Positions 28,148 through 37,285 of a DNA stretch of 64,000 nt are shown one piece after another. The notes beneath the pieces are model-generated. The model worked only from the letters and a program-made list of their open reading frames with translations, had not been told where the DNA came from and did not search any database. Numbering within the stretch: the first letter of the stretch is position 1; every line of letters starts with the position of its first letter. The position numbers and the translations under genes were made by a program. The stretch covers positions 44,953 to 108,952 of the forward strand of contig CAVTND010000013.1 of NCBI GenBank assembly GCA_963735955.1. The letters run 5' to 3'. Source of the DNA: CAVTND01 sp963735955 (GTDB lineage Bacteria > Pseudomonadota > Gammaproteobacteria > Burkholderiales > Burkholderiaceae_F).

Positions 28148-28167
28148 ATCCCAAGCGAGGCATTGCA

Positions 28168-30510
28168 ATGGACATCGGTCGCCAATTGGCACGCAGCCAG
28201 GACATTTCCACGAAAGTCTCCGTCCTCCTCCAAAAGCGCACCAAACTCGCACAGGAGAAATTCGCCGGGAGGCTTAAGGAGTCGATCGACGACAACCTCG
28301 ACTCGTTGACCAGGCCTGCCAACGCCGCGAAAGTCTGGACGGACTGGTACCAGTACATGGTCGACGGCGCGCAACGGTCGATCCTGTTCTGGGACACGAT
28401 CCGCCAGCGCGGCAACAAGTTCGTCGAGCACACAAGCGCAGGCTTGACGCCCGTCCTGCACTTCGACTACGAGATGGTCGTCGACGGCCGCAAGCTCGAA
28501 CGACCGGTCAACTATGCGCTGGTAAGGATCATCCCGCCCGAGGGCGTGACGGTCGACCCGAAGCGGCGGCCGTACGTGATCATCGATCCGCGTGCAGGTC
28601 ACGGTCCGGGGATTGGCGGCTTCAAGGACGATTCGCAGGTCGGGGTCGCGCTGCGCGAAGGGCATCCGGTCTACTTCGTCATCTTCTTCCGCGATCCGGA
28701 GCCTGGTCAGACGCTGCTCGACGTGTGCGAAGCCGAAAAGCAGTTCGTGCGCAAGGTCCGCGCCTTGCATCCGAAAAGCGCGAAGCCAGCAATCGTCGGC
28801 AACTGCCAGGGCGGCTGGGCGGCAATGATGCTCGCCGCGTCTGACCCGGACGACACCGGCCCGATCGTGATCAACGGCGCCCCGATGTCCTACTGGGGTG
28901 GTGCGTGGCAGGACGGCGGCGGCGACAACCCGATGCGCTATGCCGGCGGCATGCTCGGCGGCACCTGGCTGTCTTCGCTCGCCTCCGACATGGGCAACGG
29001 CGTGTTCGACGGCGCCTACCTGGTCGAGAACTTCGAGAACCTCAACCCCGCCAACACGTTCTGGGACAAGTACTACCACCTGTACGCGAACATCGATACC
29101 GAGCCGCCGCGCTTCCTCGAGTTTGAACGCTGGTGGGGCGGGTTCTACCTGATGAACCGGGAAGAGATCGAGTGGATCACGCGCAATCTCTTCGTCGGCA
29201 ACAAGCTGTGGAAGGGAGGCACCAAGGCCTTCGGCGGAAAGACCTTCGACCTGCGCGAGATCAAGGCGCCGATCGTCCTGTTCGCGTCGATGGGCGACAA
29301 CATCACTCCGCCGCAGCAGGCGTTCAACTGGGTCGCCGACGTCTATGGCTCGACCGACGAGATCAAGGCACGCGGCCAGGTGATCGTCGGCCTGATGCAC
29401 GAGGACATCGGGCACCTCGGCATCTTTGTCTCCGGCAAGGTCGCCAAGAAAGAGCACGCGCAGATCGTCTCGGTGCTGAAGTCGATCGAGACGCTGCCGC
29501 CGGGGCTGTATGGGATGGCGATCAAGGAGCGCAAGGGTCGGGACGGTCGCGTCGAGTATGAAGTCGAGTTCCGCGAACACCGACTGGAAGACATCGTCGC
29601 GCGCCTGAATCGCTTCCAGCGCTCTGACGAAAAACCGTTCGAGGCAGTCGCGGCGGTTTCCGAGTTCAACCAGCATGCCTACGAACTCTTCCTGCAGCCG
29701 CTCGTGCAGGCGACCGCGAACGAGTTCACGGCCAAGACGATCCGCCAGTTTCACCCGCTGCGCCTGCAACGGTGGGCGCTGTCGGATCTGAACCCCTGGC
29801 TCGGCTGGCTCGGTCCCGCCGCGACGATGGTCAAGGCGCAACGCACTGGTGTCGCCGAGGACAACGTCATGCTGGCGATCGAGAAGACGGCCTCCGCCGC
29901 GATCAGCGCTTCGCTGGACTTCTATCGCGGGATACGAGACGCCGCCAGCGAAGCCACCTTCTTCCAGACCTACGGGAATGTGTTTTCTCTCACCATGGCC
30001 GACAAGCACAGCGGCGAAGTGGCGGCCGAGCGGATCAGCGAGGCGCGTGAATTGCCGTTCGTGCAGGAAGCGCTCGCATCGATCGATGAAGGTGGATACC
30101 CCGAGGCGCTCGCCCGTGTCGCCTGCCTGCTCGCGCGCAAGGGCGAGCCGCTGCTGCTGTCGCGTTTGCAGTTGAAGCAGGAACTCATGGCCGACTACCG
30201 CGACCTGCTGCCCGCGATGCCGCCGGATCAGTGGCGTCGCGTCCGGGGCGAACAGGAGATCATCGTGCGCTACGAACCGGAACGGGCCCTCGCAGCCCTG
30301 CCGAAGCTGCTCGCGAACCGGAACGATCGCGAGAAGCTTGTGCAGCTTGTACATCGGTTGCTGGCGGACGAGCGCATGCAGCGTGCGAAACCTTCGACCG
30401 AGCAGCTCGCGATGATCGAGCACATCGGCGAAACGCTCGACGTCAGGGCGACGGCACCCCGCCGCGCGGCAGCGCGACGCAAGGCGACTCGCAAGGGTGG
30501 ACGCAAATGA
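28168..30510 (+). CDS. DUF3141 protein with PHA-synthase-like alpha/beta hydrolase core
   Basis: A 780-residue cytoplasmic protein. After a helical N-terminus (about 1-100) with TRPANAAKVWTDWYQYMVDGAQRSILFWD, an alpha/beta-hydrolase domain follows. It contains YVIIDPRAGHGPGIGGFKDDS, the nucleophile elbow GNCQGGW with Cys as likely nucleophile, Asp in ASMGDNITPP and His in LMHEDIGHLGIF. The Cys nucleophile and layout resemble polyhydroxyalkanoate synthases (PhaC), but the long C-terminal half is family-specific and the function is unknown. A Lys/Arg-rich tail ends the protein. The start ATG 28168 lies behind two FNR-type boxes; the stop overlaps the next gene in ATGA. Confidence 0.85.
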   Translation: MDIGRQLARSQDISTKVSVLLQKRTKLAQEKFAGRLKESIDDNLDSLTRPANAAKVWTDWYQYMVDGAQRSILFWDTIRQRGNKFVEHTSAGLTPVLHFDYEMVVDGRKLERPVNYALVRIIPPEGVTVDPKRRPYVIIDPRAGHGPGIGGFKDDSQVGVALREGHPVYFVIFFRDPEPGQTLLDVCEAEKQFVRKVRALHPKSAKPAIVGNCQGGWAAMMLAASDPDDTGPIVINGAPMSYWGGAWQDGGGDNPMRYAGGMLGGTWLSSLASDMGNGVFDGAYLVENFENLNPANTFWDKYYHLYANIDTEPPRFLEFERWWGGFYLMNREEIEWITRNLFVGNKLWKGGTKAFGGKTFDLREIKAPIVLFASMGDNITPPQQAFNWVADVYGSTDEIKARGQVIVGLMHEDIGHLGIFVSGKVAKKEHAQIVSVLKSIETLPPGLYGMAIKERKGRDGRVEYEVEFREHRLEDIVARLNRFQRSDEKPFEAVAAVSEFNQHAYELFLQPLVQATANEFTAKTIRQFHPLRLQRWALSDLNPWLGWLGPAATMVKAQRTGVAEDNVMLAIEKTASAAISASLDFYRGIRDAASEATFFQTYGNVFSLTMADKHSGEVAAERISEARELPFVQEALASIDEGGYPEALARVACLLARKGEPLLLSRLQLKQELMADYRDLLPAMPPDQWRRVRGEQEIIVRYEPERALAALPKLLANRNDREKLVQLVHRLLADERMQRAKPSTEQLAMIEHIGETLDVRATAPRRAAARRKATRKGGRK

Positions 30511-31475
30511 GCCCGGCCGAGGGTGTCAGCACGGTGGAGCGAACACACGAGAAATACCAGAAGCTCCTCGATTTCTGCCAGGACTTGCCACCGACGCCGA
30601 CGGCAGTCGCGCATCCGTGCGACGAAAGCTCGCTCGCGGGTGCCGTCGATGCTGCACGCCTCGGCCTGATCGCGCCCATCCTGGTCGGGCCGCGCGCCAA
30701 AATCGAGGCCGTGGCCCGGAAGTTCGGCATCGACCTGGAGGGGCTGCCGATTGTCGATGCGGCCTACAGCGAGGATTCGGCAGCAAAGGCGGTCGAGCTT
30801 GTGCGCGAGGGCAAGGCCGAAGCCCTGATGAAGGGCAGCCTGCATACCGACGAGTTGATGGCGGCCGTGGTCCGACGCGATACGGGCCTGCGCACGGCCC
30901 GGCGCGTCAGCCACTGCTTCGTGATGGACGTCCCGTCCTATCCGGAGACGCTGATCATCACCGACGCAGCCGTCAACATCGCACCGACCATGGAGGACAA
31001 GGTCGACATCATCCAGAATGCGATCGACCTCGCGCACGCGCTGCGCTTTCCGGAGGTCCGCGTGGCGATCCTGTCGGCGATGGAGACGGTCAACCCGAAG
31101 GTGCCGTCGACGGTCGAGGCGGGCGCGCTGTGCAAGATGGCCGATCGCGGCCAGATCACCGGTGCAATCCTCGATGGTCCGCTCGCGCTCGACAACGCGA
31201 TCAGCCTCGAGTCGGTGAAGATCAAGAAGCTCGACTCGCCGGTCGCGGGTCGCGCGAACGTACTCGTGGTGCCGGATCTCGAAGCCGGCAACATGCTCGC
31301 GAAGAGCCTGTCCTTCCTCGCCGGTGCTGACGCAGCAGGAATCGTGCTCGGGGCGCGGGTACCGATCATCCTGACGAGCCGGGCGGACTCGGTGACCGCG
31401 CGGCTTGCCTCGTGCGGAATTGCGGCATTGGTTGCGCATGCGCGACGCGAGGCGGCCAACAAGGCGGTGAGCTGA
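30507..31475 (+). CDS. Phosphate acetyl/butyryltransferase family enzyme
   Basis: A 322-residue enzyme of the phosphotransacetylase/phosphotransbutyrylase family, interconverting an acyl-CoA and phosphate with acyl phosphate and CoA. It shows LVREGKAEALMKGSLHTDELMAAVV, VSHCFVMDVPSYPETLIITDAAVNIAPTMEDKVDI and EAGNMLAKSLSFLAGADAAGIVLGARVPIILTSRADS, the typical C-terminal signature. The MaoC-like hydratase domain present in some relatives is missing. ATG 30507 overlaps the stop of the DUF3141 gene (ATGA). With acetate kinase downstream it forms an acyl-CoA to acetate plus ATP pathway; acetyl- versus butyryl-CoA preference cannot be read from sequence. Confidence 0.9.
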   Translation: MSPAEGVSTVERTHEKYQKLLDFCQDLPPTPTAVAHPCDESSLAGAVDAARLGLIAPILVGPRAKIEAVARKFGIDLEGLPIVDAAYSEDSAAKAVELVREGKAEALMKGSLHTDELMAAVVRRDTGLRTARRVSHCFVMDVPSYPETLIITDAAVNIAPTMEDKVDIIQNAIDLAHALRFPEVRVAILSAMETVNPKVPSTVEAGALCKMADRGQITGAILDGPLALDNAISLESVKIKKLDSPVAGRANVLVVPDLEAGNMLAKSLSFLAGADAAGIVLGARVPIILTSRADSVTARLASCGIAALVAHARREAANKAVS

Positions 31476-31487
31476 GGTGAACGACCC

Positions 31488-31720
31488 CCACGCTCACTGC
31501 GTTCGCTGGTCCACGGCTCGGCTTGCAGGCCGAGCCGCTTCGCCAGGCGCACATCGGGCCGCAGGGCCAGATGTCTGTCCGGGCTCAGCCCCGAGGGGGC
31601 CGAGCGCCGCGGCTCCATGCCGGCCTGCGCCGGCATGGACGGCACGAGGTGGCGTTGCGTCTCGCAGTGCCGCGGCCTGCAAGGCCTCAGTGCCCTTCGG
31701 GCGGCCGGGCGGGCACTGAG
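31488..31720. repeat. Cluster of hairpin-forming GC-rich repeats between pta-like gene and ackA
   Basis: This 233-base gap is packed with inverted repeats: GGCTCGGC-TTGCAG-GCCGAGCC, TCCATGCCGGC-CTGC-GCCGGCATGGA, and CAGTGCCC-TTCGGGCGGCC-GGGCGGGCACTG just before the ackA start, plus a CCCCGAGGGGG core at 31598-31608. It resembles a REP-type intergenic element of Burkholderiales and shares the core with 24562-24632. No gene is supported here. Confidence 0.6.
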
Positions 31721-32925
31721 ATGGCCGATGCAATTGCCGTTCTGAACGCAGGCTCTTCGAGCTTCAAGTTCTCGCTGTTCGCCGAGGGCGCCAAGGGTGT
31801 CGCGCTCGTCGCTCGTGGACAGGCAGAGGGGCTGTATACCTCGCCGCGCTTCGTCGCCAAGGACGGCTCCGGTGCTGTCATCGACGAGAAGTCGTGGGGT
31901 GAGGGCGTCGAGCTCGGACACACCGGGGCGCTCGATCACCTCGTCGCTTTCCTGCGCAAGCGGCTTGCCGAGCACCGGCTCGTCGGCGTCGGCCACCGCG
32001 TCGTGCACGGTGGGCTCGAGTACACGAAGCACGTTCGGGTCGATGCTTCGGTTCTCGACGCGCTGGAGAAATACGTCCCCCTTGCGCCGCTGCATCAGCC
32101 GCACAACCTGGCGCCGATCCGCGCGCTTGCTCGAGCGGTTGCCGCAGCTTCCGCAGGTTGCATGTTTCGATACTGCGTTCCACCGCGGTCAGCCGGCCGT
32201 CGGGCAGGCGTTCGCCCTGCCCAGGTCGATCACGGATCGCGGCGTGATCCGCTACGGCTTCCACGGCCTGTCGTATGAATACATCGCGGGCGTACTTCCG
32301 GAGCACGACGCGCGCGCGGCAGCCGGCAAGACCGTCGTGCTGCACCTTGGCAACGGTTCGAGCATGTGCGCGATCGCGGGGGGCCGCAGTGTGGCGAGCA
32401 CGATGGGCTTCACGGCCGCCGACGGGCTGCCGATGGGCACGCGCTGCGGCAGTCTCGATCCGGGCGTCGTGCTCTACCTGATCGACGAACTTGGAATGGA
32501 CGCGCGTGCGATCGAGAAGCTGATCTACCAGCAATCGGGTCTGCTCGGCGTTTCCGGCATTTCGAGCGACATGCGCACGCTCGAGGCGAGCAATGAGGCC
32601 GGCGCGAAAGCGGCGATCGACCTCTACATCTACCGGATCGCCCGCGAACTGGGCTCGCTTGCGGCGGCACTTGGCGGGCTCGACGCAATTGTCTTCACGG
32701 CCGGGATCGGAGAAAACAGCCGCGGCCTGCGGGAGCGCGTCTGTCGCGACGCCGACTGGCTCGGTGTCGAGCTCGATCCCGATGCGAACGCGCGCAGCGC
32801 CGTCGCGCATCAGCACGGCGAAGAGCCGCGTATCGGCGTGGGTCATTCCCACCAACGAAGAGCTGATGATTGCGCGCCACACACGCAAGCTGCTGACAGG
32901 CCAATCGAAAGAGGTATGCGCCTGA
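31721..32925 (+). CDS. ackA: Acetate kinase (frame interrupted twice)
   Basis: Transfers phosphate from acetyl phosphate to ADP. The N-terminus reads AIAVLNAGSSSFKFSLF and VGVGHRVVHGGLEYTKH. After a break near 32131 (CTTGCTCGAGCGG) the frame continues ERLPQLPQVACFDTAFH, then VIRYGFHGLSYEYI and HLGNGSSMCAIAGGRSVASTMGFTAADGLPMGTRCG. After a second break near 32840 (GTGGGTC) it ends IPTNEELMIARHTRKLL. One base removed at each point gives about 400 residues, normal for AckA. All catalytic landmarks are present, so the gene is probably intact in the organism. fabI follows after 64 bases. Confidence 0.92.
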
Positions 32926-32989
32926 CCTGCAAACGCAGGGATCGAACTCGCCGTGCCGCTCGACTCGCAACAACGCCAGGAGATCCGCG

Positions 32990-33772
32990 ATGACCATTGA
33001 TGTTCCGCGCCCCGTGCTCAAGGGCGCCAAGGCGCTCGTCGTGGGCGTCGCTAACGAGCACTCAATCGCTTACGGCTGCGCGAAGGCGTTTCGCGAGCTG
33101 GGCGCCGAGCTTGCGATCACCTACCTCAACGAGAAGACGAAATCCTTCGTCGAACCATTGGCAAAGGAGCTCGGCGCTCCGATCTTCCTGCCGCTCGATG
33201 TTGCCACGCCCGGCATGCTCGAAGCGGTGTTCGAAACCATCACAAAGCAATGGGGTGAACTTGATATTCTTGTTCACTCGATTGCATACGCGCCCAAGGA
33301 AGATCTACAGGGCCAGCTCCTCGACTGTTCAGCCGAGGGCTTCAAGACAGCGATGGACGTCTCCTGCCATTCGTTCGTGCGGATGGCGCGACTCGCGGCC
33401 CCGCTGATGAAGCGTGGCGGCACGATGTTCGCGATGAGCTATCACGGTGCCAACAAGGTCGTCCCAACCTATAGCGTCATGGGTCCGGTGAAGGCAGCGC
33501 TCGAAGCGTCATGCCGATATCTGGCCTATGAGCTCGGCGGCAAGGGCATCCGCGTGCACGCGATGTCGCCGGGGCCGCTCAAGACGCGCGCGGCGTCGGG
33601 CCTCAAGGACTTTGATCTGCTGCTGAACGAGGCCGCGCAACGGGCGCCGATCGGCGAGCTGGTCGACATCATGGACGTTGGCTTCACCTGCGCCTTTCTG
33701 GCGACGCCGTACGCGCGGAGACTCTCGGGCGCGACTCTCTATGTCGACGGTGGCGTGAACATCATGGCGTGA
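32990..33772 (+). CDS. fabI: Enoyl-[acyl-carrier-protein] reductase FabI
   Basis: A 260-residue NADH-dependent enoyl-ACP reductase, the last step of each fatty-acid elongation cycle. The cofactor motif is ALVVGVANEHSIAYGCAKAF; the active-site region reads MSYHGANKVVPTYSVMGPVKAALEASCRYLA with the Tyr-x6-Lys pattern; VHAMSPGPLKTRAASGLKDFD follows. Many FabI proteins have SYLG where this has SYHG, which places it with the variant commonly found beside the DUF3141/pta/ackA genes rather than the housekeeping copy. It is probably the fourth gene of that operon. Confidence 0.9.
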   Translation: MTIDVPRPVLKGAKALVVGVANEHSIAYGCAKAFRELGAELAITYLNEKTKSFVEPLAKELGAPIFLPLDVATPGMLEAVFETITKQWGELDILVHSIAYAPKEDLQGQLLDCSAEGFKTAMDVSCHSFVRMARLAAPLMKRGGTMFAMSYHGANKVVPTYSVMGPVKAALEASCRYLAYELGGKGIRVHAMSPGPLKTRAASGLKDFDLLLNEAAQRAPIGELVDIMDVGFTCAFLATPYARRLSGATLYVDGGVNIMA

Positions 33773-33893
33773 GGTCGACGACAGTCACTTGAACCGTAGC
33801 GTCAGAGCAAGCACCCGCGTGCGGCCGCACCGCTGGAACTCCGCCTGATCAGTTCCGCCGAACTTGGCTCCAGTTGACGGAGCCGAGTGCGCG

Positions 33894-35977
33894 CTACTTG
33901 ACTCGCATGCCCGGCAACGCCCCGCTGTCGGGGTCAAGCAGGAAGACGCCAGGGTGCTTCTTCTCGTCGGCGTGACTGGCGGCCAGCACCATGCCTTCAC
34001 TGACGCCGAACTTCATCTTGCGTGGCGCCAGGTTGGCGACCAGCACTGTCTGACGTCCGACCAGGTCTTCAGGCTTGTAGGCCGACTTGATGCCCGGAAA
34101 AACCGTCCGGTGCCGGCCTTCGCCGGCATCGAGCGTCAGCTTGAGCAGCTTGTCGGACGCCATCGACGGCTCGGCGCTGACGATCTTCGCGACGCGGAAG
34201 TCGAGCTTGGCGAAGTCGTCGATCGTGATCGTGTCGGCGATCGGCGCGCCGCCGGGCACGGGCGGCGCTTCGACAGTCGCGGCCGGAGGCTCGAACAGGG
34301 CATCGAGTTGCTTGGGGTCGACTCGGGTCATCAGGTGCTCGTACTTTGCGATTCTTGTCGGTGCGCGACTGGCCGTCTTCCAAGCGGTACCAATCGAGTT
34401 CCGCAACCAGCCGAAGTACTCGCGACGCTGTGACAGGATTCGGGCGAGGTAGTAGGTGCAAGGACGCCGACATGCTTGCAAGAATGCATCTGAGCAAACC
34501 TCATGCAATAGCTGTCGCGACTCATCGCGCTCGCGTGCGCCTTTGCGAGTTCCCATGGTTTGAAAGCGTCGAAACACTCGTTGATGCGATCGTGCGATAA
34601 CTCATGATCAATCGCGAATCGCCTTGCCAAATTCTCGTTGCTTCGTAGGCATATGCAACATCTTCTCGATCCGAGCTAGCCGAGAATGTCGATGGCCATC
34701 GCGGCTCAGACCCTGGCCTACCTGGGCAAGACGTCCGTCGAAGTATTTCGCAAGAAAGCTCGCCGCCCGGCTCGCGATGTTGACGTACTTGCCGATCAGG
34801 TCGCTGTTGACGCGCGCGATGAAGTCATCTGGCGTCAGGTCGATGTCCTCGACCCGCCCGTTGAGCTTGGCGGCGATGTAGTAGCGCAGCCACTCGGGAT
34901 TCATGCCGACCTGCAGGTAGCGCAGCGGGTCGATGCCGGTGCCGCGGCTCTTGCTCATCTTCTCGCCGCTGACCGTGATGAAGCCGTGCACGTAGATCGC
35001 GTCAGGCACCTTGAACGGCGCTCCGGCAAACTGCAGCATCGCCGGCCAGAACAGCGTGTGGAAGTAGATGATGTCCTTGCCGATGAAGTGAATCTGCTCG
35101 AGTCGTCGCGGCGGCCAGGAAGGCTTCGAAGTCGATGCCCGTCTTCGCGCAGTAGGCCTTGAAGCTCGCGAGATAGCCGATCGGTGCATCGAGCCAGACG
35201 TAGAAGTACTTGCCCGGCGCGTCAGGAATCGGGATGCCGAAATACGGCGCGTCGCGCGAGATGTCCCAGTCGCCGAGCGCCTTGCCGGCAGCCGCGTCGC
35301 CATCGAGCCATTCGCGCGCCTTGTTCGCGACCTTCCGGCTGCAGATGTTCGCGGTCGACCCATCCTCGCAGGAATTCGACACAGCGCGGGTCGGAAAGCC
35401 TGAAGAAGAAGTGCTCCGACGTGCGCAGTTCGGGCGCGCACCGGTCAGCACCGAGTACGGATCGATCAGTTCGGTCGGCGAGATAGACCGAGCTGCAGAC
35501 CTCGCAGGAGTCGCCGTTCTGATCCTTCGAGTGACACACCGGGCAGTCGCCCTTGATGTAGCGATCGGGCAGGAACATGCCCTTGACCGGGTCGTAGAAC
35601 TGCTCGATCGGTCTTGGCGTAGATGAGCTCCGGCGGCTCGACAGCCGTCGATAGATCGTCCTGCGATAGTTCGGTGTTCTCAGGCGAGTGCGTCGAATGC
35701 CAGTGATCGAAGCGCAGATGTGAAAGCCGTCGAGGTACGGCTTGCGCCCGGCGAGCATCTCGGCCACGAACTGCTCCGGCGTCTTCCCGGCCTTCTCGGC
35801 CGCGATCATGATCGGCGCGCCATGTGCATCGTCGGCGCAGACGAAGTGCACTTCATGGCCGCGCATGCGCTGAAAGCGCACCCAGATGTCGGCCTGGATG
35901 TATTCCATGATGTGGCCGATGTGAAGCGGGCCATTGGCATACGGCAGGGCGGTCGTAACGAACAGTTTTCGTGTCAT
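33894..35977 (-). CDS. metG: Methionyl-tRNA synthetase (many frame breaks in this sequence)
   Basis: Charges tRNA-Met. The N-terminus at 35977 is clean: MTRKLFVTTALPYANGPLHIGHIMEYIQ with the HIGH motif. Frame changes then follow near 35700, 35630, 35500-35350 and 35110, with recognisable pieces between: CPVCHSKDQNGDSCEVC (zinc knuckle), APIGYLASFKAYC, FHTLFWPAMLQFAG and SGEKMSKSRGTGIDPLRYL (KMSKS). The stretch about 34330-34700 is so disrupted that only fragments of the anticodon-binding helices (DAFKPWELAK) remain. The C-terminal tRNA-binding domain (TITIDDFAKLDFRVAKIV to ALPGMRVK) is intact. MetG is essential, so local consensus error is more likely than a true pseudogene. Confidence 0.85.
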
Positions 35978-36193
35978 GGCGGACTCCGATGTGCGAGGTG
36001 AGCCGCGTGCTGGACGCGGTGGTCGGTCAGTGCGACAGACGGCACATTCGGAGGCAGCCGCGGGTCGGTTCCGCGGTCGTCGAAAGGTCTGAGAAGCGAT
36101 GCATCCGGCGCATTCTAATTGCCCGCCGGAATGTGGCGGTTCAAACAGTGCGGAGGTGGCAGGATTCCATAGTTCACGGTCACCAGAAATGGG

Positions 36194-36229
36194 ACGGGCC
36201 CGAAGTTCGAATGCGAACCTTGGGCCCGT
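36194..36229 (-). terminator. Hairpin downstream of the CsbD gene
   Basis: ACGGGCCC (36194-36201) pairs with GGGCCCGT (36222-36229), extended inward by AAGTTCG/CGAACCTT with one bulge. It lies 38 bases after the CsbD stop and before metG. The T-run follows on the plus strand, so termination of the minus-strand transcript would be weak. Confidence 0.5.
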
Positions 36230-36266
36230 TTTGGTCAGTCTTCGATCAAACGAAGATTGCTGGCTA

Positions 36267-36501
36267 TCAGACGCGCGGCGCGTCCTTTTTGAACCACGAC
36301 TCATCGGCGCGGCTCATCCAGGCGCTGACCTGTGCATCGGCTTCCTCCTTGGCGACACCATAGTGTTCCTGGATCTTGCCGGTGAGCTGGTCGCGGCGAC
36401 CGGCGATGACGTCGAATTCGTCATCAGTCAGCTTTGCCCCATTGTTCCTTGGTCTTGCCTTTGAGTTGTAGCCAATTGCCTTCGATGCGGTCCCAATTCA
36501 T
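36267..36501 (-). CDS. CsbD family stress protein (frame interrupted once)
   Basis: A small hydrophilic general-stress protein of about 77 residues. From ATG 36501, with an AAGGAAG ribosome-binding site, it reads MNWDRIEGNWLQLKGKTKEQWGK; after one extra A near 36434 it continues LTDDEFDVIAGRRDQLTGKI and ends SWFKKDAPRV. This is the CsbD pattern (GNW.Q.KGK.KE.WG.LTDDE). Read literally, the frame stops after 25 codons. CsbD proteins are induced by general stress, but their molecular role is unknown. It is the last of three small stress genes on this strand. Confidence 0.85.
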
Positions 36502-36537
36502 TTGAGCTTCCTTAATTAGGTTGGAGAGTTGCAGTGA

Positions 36538-36853
36538 TCAGCTGCGAACAACGATCCCGTTCTTGACCGACTTCACGCCCTTGACTTCGCGCGTCAGGAC
36601 TTCAGCGGTGGTTTTCTCAGCTGCGTTCTTGGCGAAGCCCGAAAGCATCACCTCGCCGTTAAGCGTTTCGACGCTGATGGCCGACGCATCGACGACCTTG
36701 TTATCGACGAACTTGGATTTCGACGGCGGTGGTGATCGCGCTGTCGTCGACGTAGGCGCCGACCGTTTGCTGGTCGCGGGTAACGGCACAGCTCGACAGG
36801 GTGATCAGTGCGGCGGCGGCCAGAGTGGCGGCCAGAGTGGTGCGCAGGTTCAT
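36538..36853 (-). CDS. BON-domain lipoprotein (frame interrupted once)
   Basis: From ATG 36853 (ribosome-binding site AGGAGA) a lipoprotein signal ends in LSSC with Cys19 or so as the lipidated residue. After DDSAITTAV the frame shifts at about 36720 (GTCGAAATCC, minus strand) into KSKFVDNKVVDASAISVETLNGEVMLSGFAKNAAEKTTAEVLTREVKGVKSVKNGIVVRS, a single BON domain. Corrected length is about 104 residues. BON lipoproteins (OsmY-like) occur in the periplasm or outer membrane and rise with osmotic or envelope stress. Confidence 0.85.
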
Positions 36854-36939
36854 GACTTTCTCCTTTGGTGCGGTTGAAGTCGGGGCTCGATCGTCGAGCC
36901 ATTGAGAGTAAGAGTTGAGAACAGCGGGCGAGACGGGAC

Positions 36940-37107
36940 TCACGTTCCGCGACAAACGAGACCGTAGGCGACGCTGGCAATGGCGAGCACCAGGAAGACG
37001 AGGAACAGGATTTGCGCAATGCCGACAGCATTCGCGGCAATGCCGCCGAAGCCGAACACGGCTGCGACCAGCGCGATGATGAAGAAGACAACGGCGTAAT
37101 ACAGCAT
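36940..37107 (-). CDS. DUF1328 / YtjA family small membrane protein
   Basis: A 55-residue protein almost entirely made of two hydrophobic helices: MLYYAVVFFIIALVAAVFGFGG and AQILFLVFLVLAIASVAYGL. This matches the DUF1328 (YtjA) family, which is widespread and stress-associated but of unknown function. ATG 37107 matches the family start; five further in-frame codons upstream are less likely. It lies 86 bases upstream of the BON lipoprotein gene, same strand. Confidence 0.88.
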   Translation of the reverse strand: MLYYAVVFFIIALVAAVFGFGGIAANAVGIAQILFLVFLVLAIASVAYGLVCRGT

Positions 37108-37285
37108 GGTGAAGATCTCCACAAAATTCGAATCAGTATTCGAAAGTCAGGTCGCAACTCAAACCTGGATTGCGATGAACCGACAATAGGGGCTGTGTCG
37201 CGTGCCGGACATGAGACGGCGACGGGTCGCGCTGTCGGCGCGCAGAGCAAGACGATGTAGGAGGCGGCCGACAAGGCCGGGAACA

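Larger units (their letters stand above)
27835..28167. other. Divergent intergenic region between the Ehr operon and the acetate-kinase operon
   Basis: These 333 bases hold no credible gene. They should contain promoters in both directions. The part near 27870-27950 is noticeably AT-richer than its surroundings. Two FNR-type palindromes lie at 28093 and 28134 (separate entries), plus a weaker half-match TTGGACTCGATCAA at 27838-27851. Confidence 0.6.

Noticed and set aside
28069..30423. 784-codon open frame on the minus strand opposite the DUF3141 gene
   Set aside because: The plus-strand frame has a structured hydrolase core and coupled neighbours; the antisense frame shows no domain or ribosome-binding site.
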